From positions 1,240,001 through 1,304,000 of the forward strand of contig OZ244780.1 of NCBI GenBank assembly GCA_965219565.1: a DNA stretch of 64,000 nt. Reading direction: 5' to 3'. The notes beneath the pieces are model-generated. The model did not search any database. It was not told where the DNA came from and was given only the letters and a program-made list of their open reading frames with translations. This DNA comes from DAOUJI01 sp965219565. GTDB taxonomy: Bacteria; Chloroflexota; Dehalococcoidia; Lucifugimonadales; JAGWBF01. This document shows, piece after piece, positions 55,588 to 64,000 of this stretch (position 1 is the stretch's first letter; every line of letters begins with the position of its first letter). The translations under genes were made by a program, and so were the position numbers.

Positions 55588-55782
55588 ATGTGGGTCGAGT
55601 TTAGAAAAGCGCCGAATCTAATGGCCGCCCAGATGTGGAAAGAGGTCTTCGAAGGAGAAGGTCTCCCCATACGCATTCTGCCGGAAGGGGACATTCTGGA
55701 CTGGGGGGAGCGGGTGCCCTTCCGCATCATGGTGCCAAAGGGCAGGGAGCACGTCGCCGAAGAGATACTGAGGAAGCTATAG
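55588..55782 (+). CDS. DUF2007-like small protein within the nuo operon
   Basis: 64 residues. VEFRKAPNLMAAQMWKEVFEGEGLPIRILPEG and VPFRIMVPKGREHVAEEILRKL match the short DUF2007 (putative signal-transducing) fold: strand, helix over a ligand cleft, two strands and a C-terminal helix. An AGGGGG ribosome site precedes the ATG. Its place between nuoK and nuoL, one base before nuoL, is unusual: nuo genes normally follow each other here. It may regulate or help assemble the complex, or simply ride the operon. Confidence 0.8.
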   Translation: MWVEFRKAPNLMAAQMWKEVFEGEGLPIRILPEGDILDWGERVPFRIMVPKGREHVAEEILRKL

Positions 55783-55783
55783 G

Positions 55784-57742
55784 ATGATCTCGGAAGCCCT
55801 CATCTGGACCATCTTCCTGCTCCCTCTCGGAGCCTTCGTTTTCATATCTCTGGTGGTGCGGCCTTTCTTTAACCGCTACAAGGAATCGGCCGGCCTCCTT
55901 ACCGTTCTGTCCATAGGCGTCGCCCTGGCCCTGTCCTCTTGGACGCTGCAGTCGGTGATCACCCAGGGCGAGCTTTCCTTTGCACCGCAGGAGTGGCTGG
56001 CCATAGGCCCTGTGGACGTCAGCCTAGGCCTTATCGTGGATCCTCTCACGGCCATAATGCTGGTGGTGGCCACCGGCGTAAGCCTGATGGTGCAGATTTA
56101 CTCCATCGGCTACATGAAGGGCGACCCCGGCTACGCCCGCTACTTCGCCATCATGAACCTCTTCACTGCGTCCATGGTGGGGCTGGTAATGGCCAGCAAC
56201 ATCGTCCAGATGTACGTGTTCTGGGAGCTTGTGGGCGTCTGCTCATACCTGCTGATCGGGTTCTGGTTCACCAGGCCGGCGGCGGCCGCTGCAGCCAAGA
56301 AAGCCTTCATCGTCACCCGGATAGGGGACTTCGGGTTCCTTCTCGCCATTCTCTACATCTTCTATGCAGGCGGCTCCCTGGACATCGCCAGCATCAACGC
56401 ATTGGAGGGCTTGCCTGAAGGGTTGGCCCTGACGTGGGTGGCCGCCGGGATATTCGCCGGAGCGGTTGGAAAGTCGGCCCAGTTCCCCCTCCACGTGTGG
56501 CTTCCCGACGCAATGGAGGGACCCACGCCTGTCAGCGCCCTGATACACGCCGCTACCATGGTGGCGGCGGGCGTGTTCCTGGTGGCCCGCTTCTTCCCGT
56601 TGTTCGAACACTCCGCCGACGCCATGAGCATGGTTGCGATAGTCGGGGCCTTTACCGCCCTATTTGCGGCCACGATGGGCATGGCCTCCTACGACATCAA
56701 GCGTGTCATGGCCTTCTCCACGGTGAGCCAGCTTGGGTACATGATTGCCGCGCTGGGAATAGGCGCCTACGGCGTAGCCATATTCCACCTGTTCAACCAC
56801 GCTTTCTTCAAAGCATTGCTGTTCATGGGAGCAGGCAGCGTCAACCACGCCACCGGCACCTTCGACATGCGGTACATGGGCGGACTCAGGAAGGTCATGC
56901 CCTGGACCTACTGGACGGTGCTGATAGCGTCGTTGAGTCTGTCGGGGATATTTCCCTTCGCCGGCTTCTGGAGCAAGGACGAGATATTGCTCCATGCATG
57001 GCGCGGGGGCGCTTCCGTTGACACTGTGGTCTTCTGGCTGTTGATAGTAGCCGCCTTCCTTACCGCGTTATACACCTTCCGCATGGTGTACATGACATTC
57101 CACGGAGAGTTTAGAGGAGGCGTGGAACGGGAGATGGAAGACCGCGGCGAAGCGCCGGAGCATGGCGGACACGGAGTGCATCTCGCCGAATCACCGGTGA
57201 CGATGGTGGCTCCGATGGTCCTTCTGGCGGCAGCGGCTCTGACATCGGGCTACCTCGCGAATCCCCTGGGCTTCGCGGGAGGTTTCCTGGGGATAGACCA
57301 CCACTGGTTCTCCTCTTTCATGCTGCTGCCGGGGGAGCATATACAGTCCTTTAGTATTGGAATGGCGGTCGTGTCGGTCCTTGTGGCCGTTGGAGGCATA
57401 CTGATAGCGACCGTCGTCTATCTGATACCCAGGGTGTCCCTCGACACCGTGGGAAGGCCATTCCTGGCCGTGCGGCAGCTGCTGTTCCAACGTTACTACA
57501 TGGACGACCTGTACGAACGGCACATGGTCTACCAGGTGTTCTACAGGGGAATTGGAGCGACTCTGGACTGGTTTGACCGGCGCATAGTGGACAACGTAGC
57601 TGAGTTCGTCGGCTGGTCCTCCAGGAATGTGGGCCGGGCGGTGGCCGTGGTCCAAACTGGGCAGGTCCAAGGCTATGCGCTGGCGATCACGGTGGGCATA
57701 TTCCTGATTGTGATAGCTTTCGTGGCGGTGAACGTCGGATAG
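55784..57742 (+). CDS. nuoL: NADH-quinone oxidoreductase subunit L
   Basis: 652 residues, the distal proton-pumping antiporter-like subunit with about 14-16 helices and a C-terminal lateral helix. Key charged residues are in YVFWELVGVCSYLLIGFW (Glu in TM5), GKSAQFPLHVWLPDAMEGPTP (Lys/His in TM7-8) and FNHAFFKALLFMGAGSVNH. A His-rich loop (EHGGHGVH) lies near residue 465. Length is normal. Followed by nuoM after 3 bases. Confidence 0.96.
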   Translation: MISEALIWTIFLLPLGAFVFISLVVRPFFNRYKESAGLLTVLSIGVALALSSWTLQSVITQGELSFAPQEWLAIGPVDVSLGLIVDPLTAIMLVVATGVSLMVQIYSIGYMKGDPGYARYFAIMNLFTASMVGLVMASNIVQMYVFWELVGVCSYLLIGFWFTRPAAAAAAKKAFIVTRIGDFGFLLAILYIFYAGGSLDIASINALEGLPEGLALTWVAAGIFAGAVGKSAQFPLHVWLPDAMEGPTPVSALIHAATMVAAGVFLVARFFPLFEHSADAMSMVAIVGAFTALFAATMGMASYDIKRVMAFSTVSQLGYMIAALGIGAYGVAIFHLFNHAFFKALLFMGAGSVNHATGTFDMRYMGGLRKVMPWTYWTVLIASLSLSGIFPFAGFWSKDEILLHAWRGGASVDTVVFWLLIVAAFLTALYTFRMVYMTFHGEFRGGVEREMEDRGEAPEHGGHGVHLAESPVTMVAPMVLLAAAALTSGYLANPLGFAGGFLGIDHHWFSSFMLLPGEHIQSFSIGMAVVSVLVAVGGILIATVVYLIPRVSLDTVGRPFLAVRQLLFQRYYMDDLYERHMVYQVFYRGIGATLDWFDRRIVDNVAEFVGWSSRNVGRAVAVVQTGQVQGYALAITVGIFLIVIAFVAVNVG

Positions 57743-57745
57743 ATT

Positions 57746-59296
57746 ATGGACGGATTCAACGGACTGTTAACTGCGACTGTGTTCCTGCCGCTGGCCGGGG
57801 CGTTGGTCATTGCCGTCTTCATCAAGAAAGACAGCTGGGTCCGGTGGACGGCTGCGTTCATTGCTCTGGTCGAATTGGCCCTGGCCATCGACGTCGTAGC
57901 CCGGTTCAGCCACGCGGCGGGCGCCGACCGATTCCAGCTTATAGACAAGTTTGGCTGGTTCGGCGTCGACTCGGTGTTCAATAACACCACGTTCTCAGCC
58001 AACTACTTCCTGGGTGTGGACGGGCTCAGCGCTCCTCTAATCTTGCTTACCGGACTCCTGGGATTCTGCGCCATTCTTGGATCGTGGAACGTAAGGCACC
58101 GAGTCAGGGAGTATTTCGTTTGGCTGCTGGTCCTCCAAACCGCAGTCATGGGCGTGTTCGCTTCCCTGGATTTCATCCTCTTCTTCCTATTCTGGGAGCT
58201 AGAGTTGCTGCCAATGTTCATGCTCATCTCCATTTGGGGATCGGGCCGCAAAGAGTACTCGGCAATGAAGTTCCTGATATTCACCATATTGGGAAGCGCC
58301 TTCATGCTGGTATCCATACTGGCAGTGATACTGGCCACGGGCGTCTCGGATATGGCGGCATTGTCTACGATGGGCATCAGCGGTGTCGCGGCCAAGACCT
58401 TCATGCCTATTTCTATGGTGTTCTGGTTCTTCGTCGTGGCTTTCGCTATAAAGCTGCCCGTGTGGCCGGTCCACACCTGGCTGCCAGATGCACACACCGA
58501 CGCACCCACCGCCGTGAGCGTGATGCTGGCGGGCGTGCTGCTAAAGATGGGAGGATACGGTCTGATTCGCATCAGCGTGGGCATGTTCCCTGACATTGGC
58601 CACGCTGACGCATACGCATGGTCTTTAGTGGTTCTTGCGGTAATCAGCATCCTGTACGGCGCCATCGTGACGATAATGCAAACGGACCTGAAACGTCTTA
58701 TTGCATATAGCTCGGTGAGCCATATGGGGCTGGTGATGCTGGGCGTCGCCGTGGGCTTGAAGGGAGGAGCCGACTCCACTGTGGCGTTGACAGGGGCGTC
58801 CATGCAAATGTTCGCCCACGGCGCGATTACTGGTTTGCTGTTCCTGGTCGTGGGCCTGATATACGACAAGGCTCATACGCGGTACATACCGGACCTTGGA
58901 GGACTCTCGTCCAGGATGCCCTTCGTAGGAGCGGTGTTCCTGATTGCCGGCCTGGCGTCACTAGGACTGCCTGGAATGAGTGGTTTCGTCGCGGAACTTC
59001 TGGTCTTCCTGGGATCCTTCGCAGAGTTCCCCTGGCCTACCGCGCTGGCCGCGTTCGGCATAGTGCTGGCGGCGGGTTACATACTGTGGATGATTGAACG
59101 GGTGATGTTCGGAGGCGAGAGGGAGCGTTTCGCGGGCATCACAGACGCCAGCTTGGTCGAGGCCATACCCCTGGGCGTCCTGACTGTCTCCATAATCGTG
59201 GTGGGGTTCTACCCGGCTTTCATCACCGACTTCTTTGACTTCGGAATCAACCAGATGCCCCGGTTCGCCGGAGTATTGGGAGCTGCGGCGCCGTGA
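57746..59296 (+). CDS. nuoM: NADH-quinone oxidoreductase subunit M
   Basis: 516 residues, antiporter-like proton pump. LFFLFWELELLPMFMLISIWG has the TM5 Glu, FAIKLPVWPVHTWLPDAHTDAPTA the TM7 Lys and TM8 loop, and IAYSSVSHMGLVMLGVA the broken-helix region. Normal length. The stop overlaps the GTG of nuoN (GTGA). Confidence 0.96.
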   Translation: MDGFNGLLTATVFLPLAGALVIAVFIKKDSWVRWTAAFIALVELALAIDVVARFSHAAGADRFQLIDKFGWFGVDSVFNNTTFSANYFLGVDGLSAPLILLTGLLGFCAILGSWNVRHRVREYFVWLLVLQTAVMGVFASLDFILFFLFWELELLPMFMLISIWGSGRKEYSAMKFLIFTILGSAFMLVSILAVILATGVSDMAALSTMGISGVAAKTFMPISMVFWFFVVAFAIKLPVWPVHTWLPDAHTDAPTAVSVMLAGVLLKMGGYGLIRISVGMFPDIGHADAYAWSLVVLAVISILYGAIVTIMQTDLKRLIAYSSVSHMGLVMLGVAVGLKGGADSTVALTGASMQMFAHGAITGLLFLVVGLIYDKAHTRYIPDLGGLSSRMPFVGAVFLIAGLASLGLPGMSGFVAELLVFLGSFAEFPWPTALAAFGIVLAAGYILWMIERVMFGGERERFAGITDASLVEAIPLGVLTVSIIVVGFYPAFITDFFDFGINQMPRFAGVLGAAAP

Positions 59297-60825
59297 CGGC
59301 TGAAGACGTCCGTCTACTGTCCCCTGAGATAGCCCTCGCAGGCATCGGCCTTATGGTCATTCTGCTGGACCTGGTGGTCAGCCGGAAGGGACTCCTGGCC
59401 ATATTCACCTTCCTTGGTCTACTGGTTCCTGTAGGACTTGCCGCTTGGCTTTGGGCTGATGTGAGCAACGAACCTTCCAAGCAATTGGAGGCGATCTTCA
59501 ACCTGACGGGTTCCGGCGCGTCTCTGGTGGTGGACCAGTTCGCCTTGTTCTTCAAGTTCCTGGTGATAGCCATAGTGGCGCTGATAGTGTTGGCCTCCAC
59601 CGACTACGTCTCCAAGATGTCGCGGTTCCAAGGCGAATATTACGGCCTCATTTTACTGTCGGCCACGGGCATGATGTTGCTCGCGGCGGCCAGAGAGCTC
59701 ATCGCTATATACGTGTCGTTGGAGCTGACCGCGCTGCCGCTTGCGGCTCTGGTGGGTTTCCTGATGAACGCCCGTTCCGGGGAAGCAAGCATGAAGTTCT
59801 TCATCCTGAACGGAGTCAGCTCCGCGCTGCTTCTCTACGGGATGGCCCTGGTGTTCGGCTTCACGGGCAGCACATATCTCACCGACATCGGAGACCAGTT
59901 GGGCCAAACTCTGGGCTCCGGTGCTGCATTGGGAGACAACTTCGCGCTGCTGCTCGGTGTCGTGCTCATAATCGCGGGGTTTGGGTTCAAGATATCCAGC
60001 GTCCCCTTCCAGATGTGGGCGCCGGATGTATACGAGGGCGGTCCAACCACCGTGGTGGCATTCCTGTCTGTGGCCAGCAAAGCGGCGGGCTTTGCAGTGT
60101 TGCTTCGGGTCTTCTATACAGGTTTCGACGTTTTCCAGGCGGACTGGGGAATCCTATTTGCCGGGCTGGCCGCTGCCTCAATGACTATAGGCAACGTGGT
60201 TGCTATAGCCCAAAGCAACATTAAACGGCTCATGGGCTACAGCACCATTGCCCATGCGGGATACCTGCTGGTGGGGCTGGCTGCCGTGACCGCCAACTCG
60301 GAAGGGGGAAGCAGCCTGGGGCCCAGTTCGATGCTCTTCTATCTGGGGGCGTATGCGGCAACTAATTTGACCGCCTTCTTCGCTATCATCGCTATCTCGA
60401 ACAAGGTCCAGAGTGACGAGATAGCCGACTTTGCCGGAGCCAGTCGACGGTCGCCGTATGTGGCCCTCGCCCTTGCTCTTGCGTTGGTGGCCCTTATAGG
60501 GGTGCCTCCCACAGGTGTGTTCATAGCCAAATTGTACATATTCAATGCGGCTATCGAGGCGGACCTGTTGTGGCTAGCGATCGTCGGTGTGATAAACAGC
60601 GTAATCTCCGCCTACTACTACCTGAAAATCGTCCGCGTGATGTATCTGGAGCCGCCGTCCGACGAAGAGAAGGCGCCGTCGTCACCGGTGTTCCGGCTTG
60701 GCATTGGACTGGCTGCCTTATTGGTGTTGTTCATGGGGATAGCCCCAGGGCCGGTGTTGAAGGTGGCCGAAATCGCTGTAGAAGCCCTTCCCAGAGCGAC
60801 GTCCCTAGTCGCCTTCTCCCCTTAG
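59293..60825 (+). CDS. nuoN: NADH-quinone oxidoreductase subunit N
   Basis: 510 residues, third antiporter-like subunit. IAIYVSLELTALPLAALVGF holds the TM5 acidic residue, KISSVPFQMWAPDVYEGGPTTVVAF the TM7 Lys and loop, and LMGYSTIAHAGYLLVGLAA the discontinuous helix. Last gene of the operon; the following 147-base gap before nadK has no clear terminator. Confidence 0.96.
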   Translation: MTAEDVRLLSPEIALAGIGLMVILLDLVVSRKGLLAIFTFLGLLVPVGLAAWLWADVSNEPSKQLEAIFNLTGSGASLVVDQFALFFKFLVIAIVALIVLASTDYVSKMSRFQGEYYGLILLSATGMMLLAAARELIAIYVSLELTALPLAALVGFLMNARSGEASMKFFILNGVSSALLLYGMALVFGFTGSTYLTDIGDQLGQTLGSGAALGDNFALLLGVVLIIAGFGFKISSVPFQMWAPDVYEGGPTTVVAFLSVASKAAGFAVLLRVFYTGFDVFQADWGILFAGLAAASMTIGNVVAIAQSNIKRLMGYSTIAHAGYLLVGLAAVTANSEGGSSLGPSSMLFYLGAYAATNLTAFFAIIAISNKVQSDEIADFAGASRRSPYVALALALALVALIGVPPTGVFIAKLYIFNAAIEADLLWLAIVGVINSVISAYYYLKIVRVMYLEPPSDEEKAPSSPVFRLGIGLAALLVLFMGIAPGPVLKVAEIAVEALPRATSLVAFSP

Positions 60826-60972
60826 GCCCATGCCGCTCACTGCCCCACGCCAATTTGCCGCCTGTTTGACTCGCCTCCGGGGCGGCGCTAGACTCGCTGT
60901 GCGCAACATGGACTCCTCCACCCCAATTTTCGGCTTCCGTCAGGCTCCGCTGAAAGGCATCTCTTTCCAACA

Positions 60973-61863
60973 ATGAAACCTGACATCATAGGCGTTGTCT
61001 TCAATCACCGCAGCGCTCCGGCGAAAAAGCTCGCTCACGAAATGGTCAAACGGTTCAATCTGGCGGACCGTTCGTGGACGATTTCCACTCTGGACATAGA
61101 CTCCGCCCCCTCTGAACTCGGTAAGACGGACATGGTTATCACCGTAGGAGGAGACGGAACCATAATCAGAGCCGCTCGCCTTACGGTCCCCCTGGAAATC
61201 CCGATCCTGGGCATCAACATGGGCCGACTGGGTTTCATGACAGAACTCCAAGGAGAAGAAGCTCTGAGTCGGCTGCCCGATTACCTGGAGGGGGCTGGAA
61301 GGATAGAAGAACGCTCCATGATCAGGGTGGACTTCATACCGCCGGAAAAGGGCGAGGACCGGCCCCACAGGCCCATCGACGGCTTCAACTACCATGCGCT
61401 GAACGACGTGGTGGTAGGCAGGGGTGGGGTTGCTCGACTAGTCACTATCAAGGCCCACATTGACGGAGCCCACCTGACAGATTTTCGCTCTGATGCGGTG
61501 ATGGTGGCGACGGCCACCGGCAGCACCGGATACAACCTGTCAGTAGGAGGCCCAATGCTGTGGCCCACCGCAGGCGTAATGATTCTGAAGGCGGTGGCTC
61601 CCCATATCGGAATTGCCCCGGCGCTCGTGCTTCCCCCCACCGCCGTGGTTGACTTGACAATAGAAACTGACCACGAGGCAACCCTGAGCGTCGACGGATA
61701 CGTAGACTTGGAACTTGCGCAGGGAGACGGCATAAGAGTCCAAAGGAGCCCCAATAAGACTAAATTCCTGAGGGCGCTTCCGCCCAACGCCTTCTACCAG
61801 AGCCTGACCCAGAGGTTGGGTTTCGGAGGCGGGCAAAGCAGCACGAGGGCCATACAATACTGA
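60973..61863 (+). CDS. nadK: NAD kinase
   Basis: 296 residues; phosphorylates NAD to NADP. VITVGGDGTIIRAAR carries the GGDGT motif (Gly59 to Thr63), INMGRLGFMTEL follows, FNYHALNDVVVGRG gives the NE/D substrate site, and ATGSTGYNLSVGGP is the conserved C-terminal Gly-rich stretch. Length is typical. nadB at 40123 feeds the same cofactor pool. Two bases separate it from the Nudix gene. Confidence 0.95.
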   Translation: MKPDIIGVVFNHRSAPAKKLAHEMVKRFNLADRSWTISTLDIDSAPSELGKTDMVITVGGDGTIIRAARLTVPLEIPILGINMGRLGFMTELQGEEALSRLPDYLEGAGRIEERSMIRVDFIPPEKGEDRPHRPIDGFNYHALNDVVVGRGGVARLVTIKAHIDGAHLTDFRSDAVMVATATGSTGYNLSVGGPMLWPTAGVMILKAVAPHIGIAPALVLPPTAVVDLTIETDHEATLSVDGYVDLELAQGDGIRVQRSPNKTKFLRALPPNAFYQSLTQRLGFGGGQSSTRAIQY

Positions 61864-61865
61864 CG

Positions 61866-62429
61866 ATGACTGCAAACGACGAAAACCGGGAAACTACCAT
61901 AGAGAGCCGCATGGCCTACGAGGGCAAGATTCTCAACGTGAGAGTCGATAAGGTCCGCATGGCCAACGGAAGAATCGCCACGCGCGAAGTGGTGGAGCAC
62001 GCACCGGTGGTGTGCGTAGCGCCGGTGGACGAGGACGGAAACGTGCTGATGGTGCTCCAGTACCGGAAGCCCGCCGAGGCCACATTGATGGAGTGTCCCG
62101 CAGGAGGCATGGACCCCGGCGAGTCCCCGGAAGAGGCTGCGTTGAGAGAGATGCAGGAAGAGACCGGATTTACCGCGGGTAAACTGGAGAAGCTGGCTAC
62201 GTTTTGGGCCACGCCTGGGTTCTGTGACGAGAAGATGCATTCCTTCCTTGCTACAGAGCTTGCCCCGGGAGACCCGGCCCACCAACCCGACCATGACGAG
62301 GAAATCGAAAGCCTCTCCTGGGTCCCATTGTCCCAGGTCCCTGAACTCATCCGAGACGGCAAGATATCTGACGCCAAGAGCATCGCGTCCCTGATGCTGG
62401 CATACCACCTGTTAAAGGTGGACGATTAG
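61866..62429 (+). CDS. Nudix hydrolase, ADP-ribose pyrophosphatase-like
   Basis: 187 residues. The Nudix box GGMDPGESPEEAALREMQEE, then TGF, is complete (GX5EX7REUXEEXGU). MVLQYRKPAEATLMECPAGG just before it is typical of the ADP-ribose pyrophosphatase (NudF/YqkG) branch, as is the N-terminal domain-swap strand region. It would split ADP-ribose to AMP and ribose 5-phosphate. It overlaps nothing but sits 2 bases behind nadK, linking it to pyridine nucleotide turnover. Confidence 0.92.
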   Translation: MTANDENRETTIESRMAYEGKILNVRVDKVRMANGRIATREVVEHAPVVCVAPVDEDGNVLMVLQYRKPAEATLMECPAGGMDPGESPEEAALREMQEETGFTAGKLEKLATFWATPGFCDEKMHSFLATELAPGDPAHQPDHDEEIESLSWVPLSQVPELIRDGKISDAKSIASLMLAYHLLKVDD

Positions 62430-62430
62430 G

Positions 62431-62459
62431 TTCTTGGGGTTGGTTGAGCGTGGTATAAT
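62431..62459 (+). promoter_or_regulatory. Extended -10 promoter upstream of sdhA/frdA
   Basis: TTCTTG at 62431-62436, 17-base spacer ending TGG, perfect TATAAT at 62454-62459 (TGnTATAAT). It directly follows the Nudix stop and predicts a leader of about 75 bases. Confidence 0.6.
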
Positions 62460-62542
62460 GTGGGCGCATTTTTGCAGGGCGCCCGGCTATGGATCCCCGG
62501 CGCGGATGCGCCCGCTCGATACGAAATAGAGGTGATTGAACC

Positions 62543-64000
62543 GTGCTAGAGCATGACGTTCTCGTGGTCGGCGGAGGTCTCGCTGGCCTCAGAGCCGCCT
62601 TGGCCGCCCAGGAGGCGGGGGCCAACGTCGGCATGATCTCCAAGGTCTATCCGGTGCGAAGCCACTCCAACGCAGCTCAGGGCGGCATAAACGCAGCCCT
62701 GACGGACCGGGGCGACGAATGGGAAGAACACGCCTTCGATACCATCAAGGGCAGCGACTACCTGGGTGACCAGGACGCCATTGAAATCATGTGCCGAGAG
62801 GCGGGCGACGCCCTCATCCAACTGGAGCACATGGGCGTCATATTCAACAGGGACGATGAAGGACGCTTGGGAACTCGGGCCTTTGGAGGCCAGCGACGGG
62901 CCAGGACCTTCTTCGTCGCTGACTTCACGGGACAGGCGATGCTCCACGTGCTTCACGAACAAATCATGAAGTCCGAAGTGACCTCCTACGAGGAATGGTT
63001 CGTCACCAGCCTGATTTTGGACGACGGCGAATGCTCCGGCGTGGTGGCCATGGAAATCAGGACTGGCCGCATCTACGTCATCAAGGCCAAGACGGTCATC
63101 CTCGCGACAGGAGGACTGGGCCGAGTCTTCGAACCTAGCACCAACGCCCTTATCGTGACTGGCGACGGCATGGCACTGGCTTACAAGGCCGGAGTCCCCC
63201 TCATGGACATGGAAATGGTCCAGTACCACCCCACCACCCTAAAAGGCAGCGGAGTCCTGATCACTGAGGGCGCCAGAGGAGAAGGGGCCTACCTGCTCAA
63301 CAGCGAGGGGGACCGTTTCATGGAGCGTTACGCTCCCAGCATGATGGAGCTGGCCTCCAGGGACGTAGTTTCCCGCTCCGAGTCCACGGAAATAGCCGCG
63401 GGGCGCGGCATTGACGGCTGCGTCCTGCTGGACTGCACCCACCTGGGCGAGCAGCTCATCAAGGAGCGGCTCTCCCAGATATACGACATAGGACTGGACT
63501 TAGTGGGCATCGACATTACGAAAGAACCCATCCCCATACAGCCTGGGATGCACTATCACATGGGCGGCATTAAGACCGACGTGGACGGGCAGACCCGTAT
63601 CACTGGCATCTACGCTGCTGGCGAATGCGCCAACGTAAGCGTGCACGGAGGCAACCGCCTGGGAGCCAATTCGCTTCTGGACACGGTGATTTTCGGACGG
63701 AGGTCGGGAGTCCACGCCGCAGAAGTCGGGAAGAACAAGGACTATAAGCCCGTCAATGTGGAAGCCCTAGTTGAGAATGAAGAGAAGAGGCTCCAGGCCA
63801 TACTCGACCGTCCCGCCAACGGCGACCGGGTGGCGTCCATAAGGTTGGATATGGGCACAGTGATGAATGACTACCTGGGAGTCTTCCGGGACGAGGAAGG
63901 CATGAAGACGGCCTTGGCAGCCCTTGGTCCTCTGAAGGAACGCTACGAAACGGTCCCAGTGGAAAACAAGGGCCGCACGTTCAACACCGACCTGATATTT
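62543..64000 (+). CDS. sdhA: Succinate dehydrogenase/fumarate reductase flavoprotein subunit (3' end outside window)
   Basis: 486 residues visible; the gene runs off the window. GTG start behind AGAGGTGA. FAD-binding VVGGGLAGLRAAL at about 8-20, covalent-flavin His41 in RSHSNAAQGGINAAL, then MVQYHPTTLKGSGVLITEGARGEGAYLLN with the substrate Arg/His, MHYHMGGIKTDVDG and HGGNRLGANSLLD. These are the hallmarks of SdhA/FrdA; direction of use cannot be told from sequence. It would link the TCA cycle to the quinone pool also used by the nuo complex. Confidence 0.94.
   Translation, partial: MLEHDVLVVGGGLAGLRAALAAQEAGANVGMISKVYPVRSHSNAAQGGINAALTDRGDEWEEHAFDTIKGSDYLGDQDAIEIMCREAGDALIQLEHMGVIFNRDDEGRLGTRAFGGQRRARTFFVADFTGQAMLHVLHEQIMKSEVTSYEEWFVTSLILDDGECSGVVAMEIRTGRIYVIKAKTVILATGGLGRVFEPSTNALIVTGDGMALAYKAGVPLMDMEMVQYHPTTLKGSGVLITEGARGEGAYLLNSEGDRFMERYAPSMMELASRDVVSRSESTEIAAGRGIDGCVLLDCTHLGEQLIKERLSQIYDIGLDLVGIDITKEPIPIQPGMHYHMGGIKTDVDGQTRITGIYAAGECANVSVHGGNRLGANSLLDTVIFGRRSGVHAAEVGKNKDYKPVNVEALVENEEKRLQAILDRPANGDRVASIRLDMGTVMNDYLGVFRDEEGMKTALAALGPLKERYETVPVENKGRTFNTDLIF

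Overview
The window is a densely packed, GC-rich bacterial chromosome segment with about 64 protein-coding genes and no rRNA, tRNA, CRISPR array, phage or insertion sequence that I can see. Many genes start with GTG or TTG. The gene content best fits a heterotrophic member of the Chloroflexota, probably a Dehalococcoidia/SAR202-like lineage. The markers are an F420-type luciferase-family oxidoreductase, a CaiB/BaiF CoA-transferase, tandem short-chain dehydrogenases, an LppX/LprAFG lipoprotein, Rieske ferredoxins and a complex I operon without nuoEFG. The taxonomy is inferred from gene content, not measured.

Layout. 1-4978: end of moeA, redox and hot-dog proteins, a flavin reductase, an alpha/beta hydrolase whose nucleophile Ser is Gly, and a Gfo/Idh oxidoreductase. 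5010-8685: a TolB-like lipoprotein, an LprG-like lipoprotein and a 14-helix MFS transporter, the last two in the order of mycobacterial lprG-p55. 8967-13803: a radical SAM/SPASM and PAP2 pair, a CoA-transferase, and mtaB behind a leaderless promoter. 13898-18687: an MBL hydrolase, convergent otsB and otsA with overlapping ends, and exonuclease III. 18717-22341: a minus-strand operon (ThDP enzyme, aldo/keto reductase, Tag-like glycosylase, Rieske). 22548-23048: a peroxiredoxin whose frame crosses a TGA exactly at the peroxidatic Cys, a probable selenoprotein that ordinary gene calling would truncate. 23130-28293: pyruvate kinase, dienelactone hydrolase, nuclease, an orphan OadG-OadB sodium pump, and a Phd antitoxin with only the C-terminal scrap of its PIN toxin. 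28452-35989: a giant FtsX-type permease, aldo/keto reductase, amidase with a GatC-like partner, a CMD-family protein, and a DUF6883-DUF4926 pair. 36058-41691: an LLM oxidoreductase, three tandem SDR paralogues, an acetyltransferase and nadB. 41875-49975: a PaREP1/HEPN protein, Rieske, threonine aldolase, lspA fused to a zinc ribbon, a RluD-type synthase, gltX, glnS and a dockerin-like micro-ORF. 50196-60825: nuoABCDHIJK-(DUF2007)-LMN. 60973-64000: NAD kinase, Nudix hydrolase and the start of sdhA/frdA.

The respiratory part hangs together: sdhA/frdA and an 11-gene complex I without the NADH-input module feed a quinone pool, and nadB and nadK supply NAD(P). The many SDR, CoA-transferase, amidase, LLM, dienelactone-hydrolase and Rieske genes suggest breakdown of varied organic compounds. 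At least four copies of a roughly 35-bp interrupted palindrome, plus one copy of another palindromic element, lie between genes.
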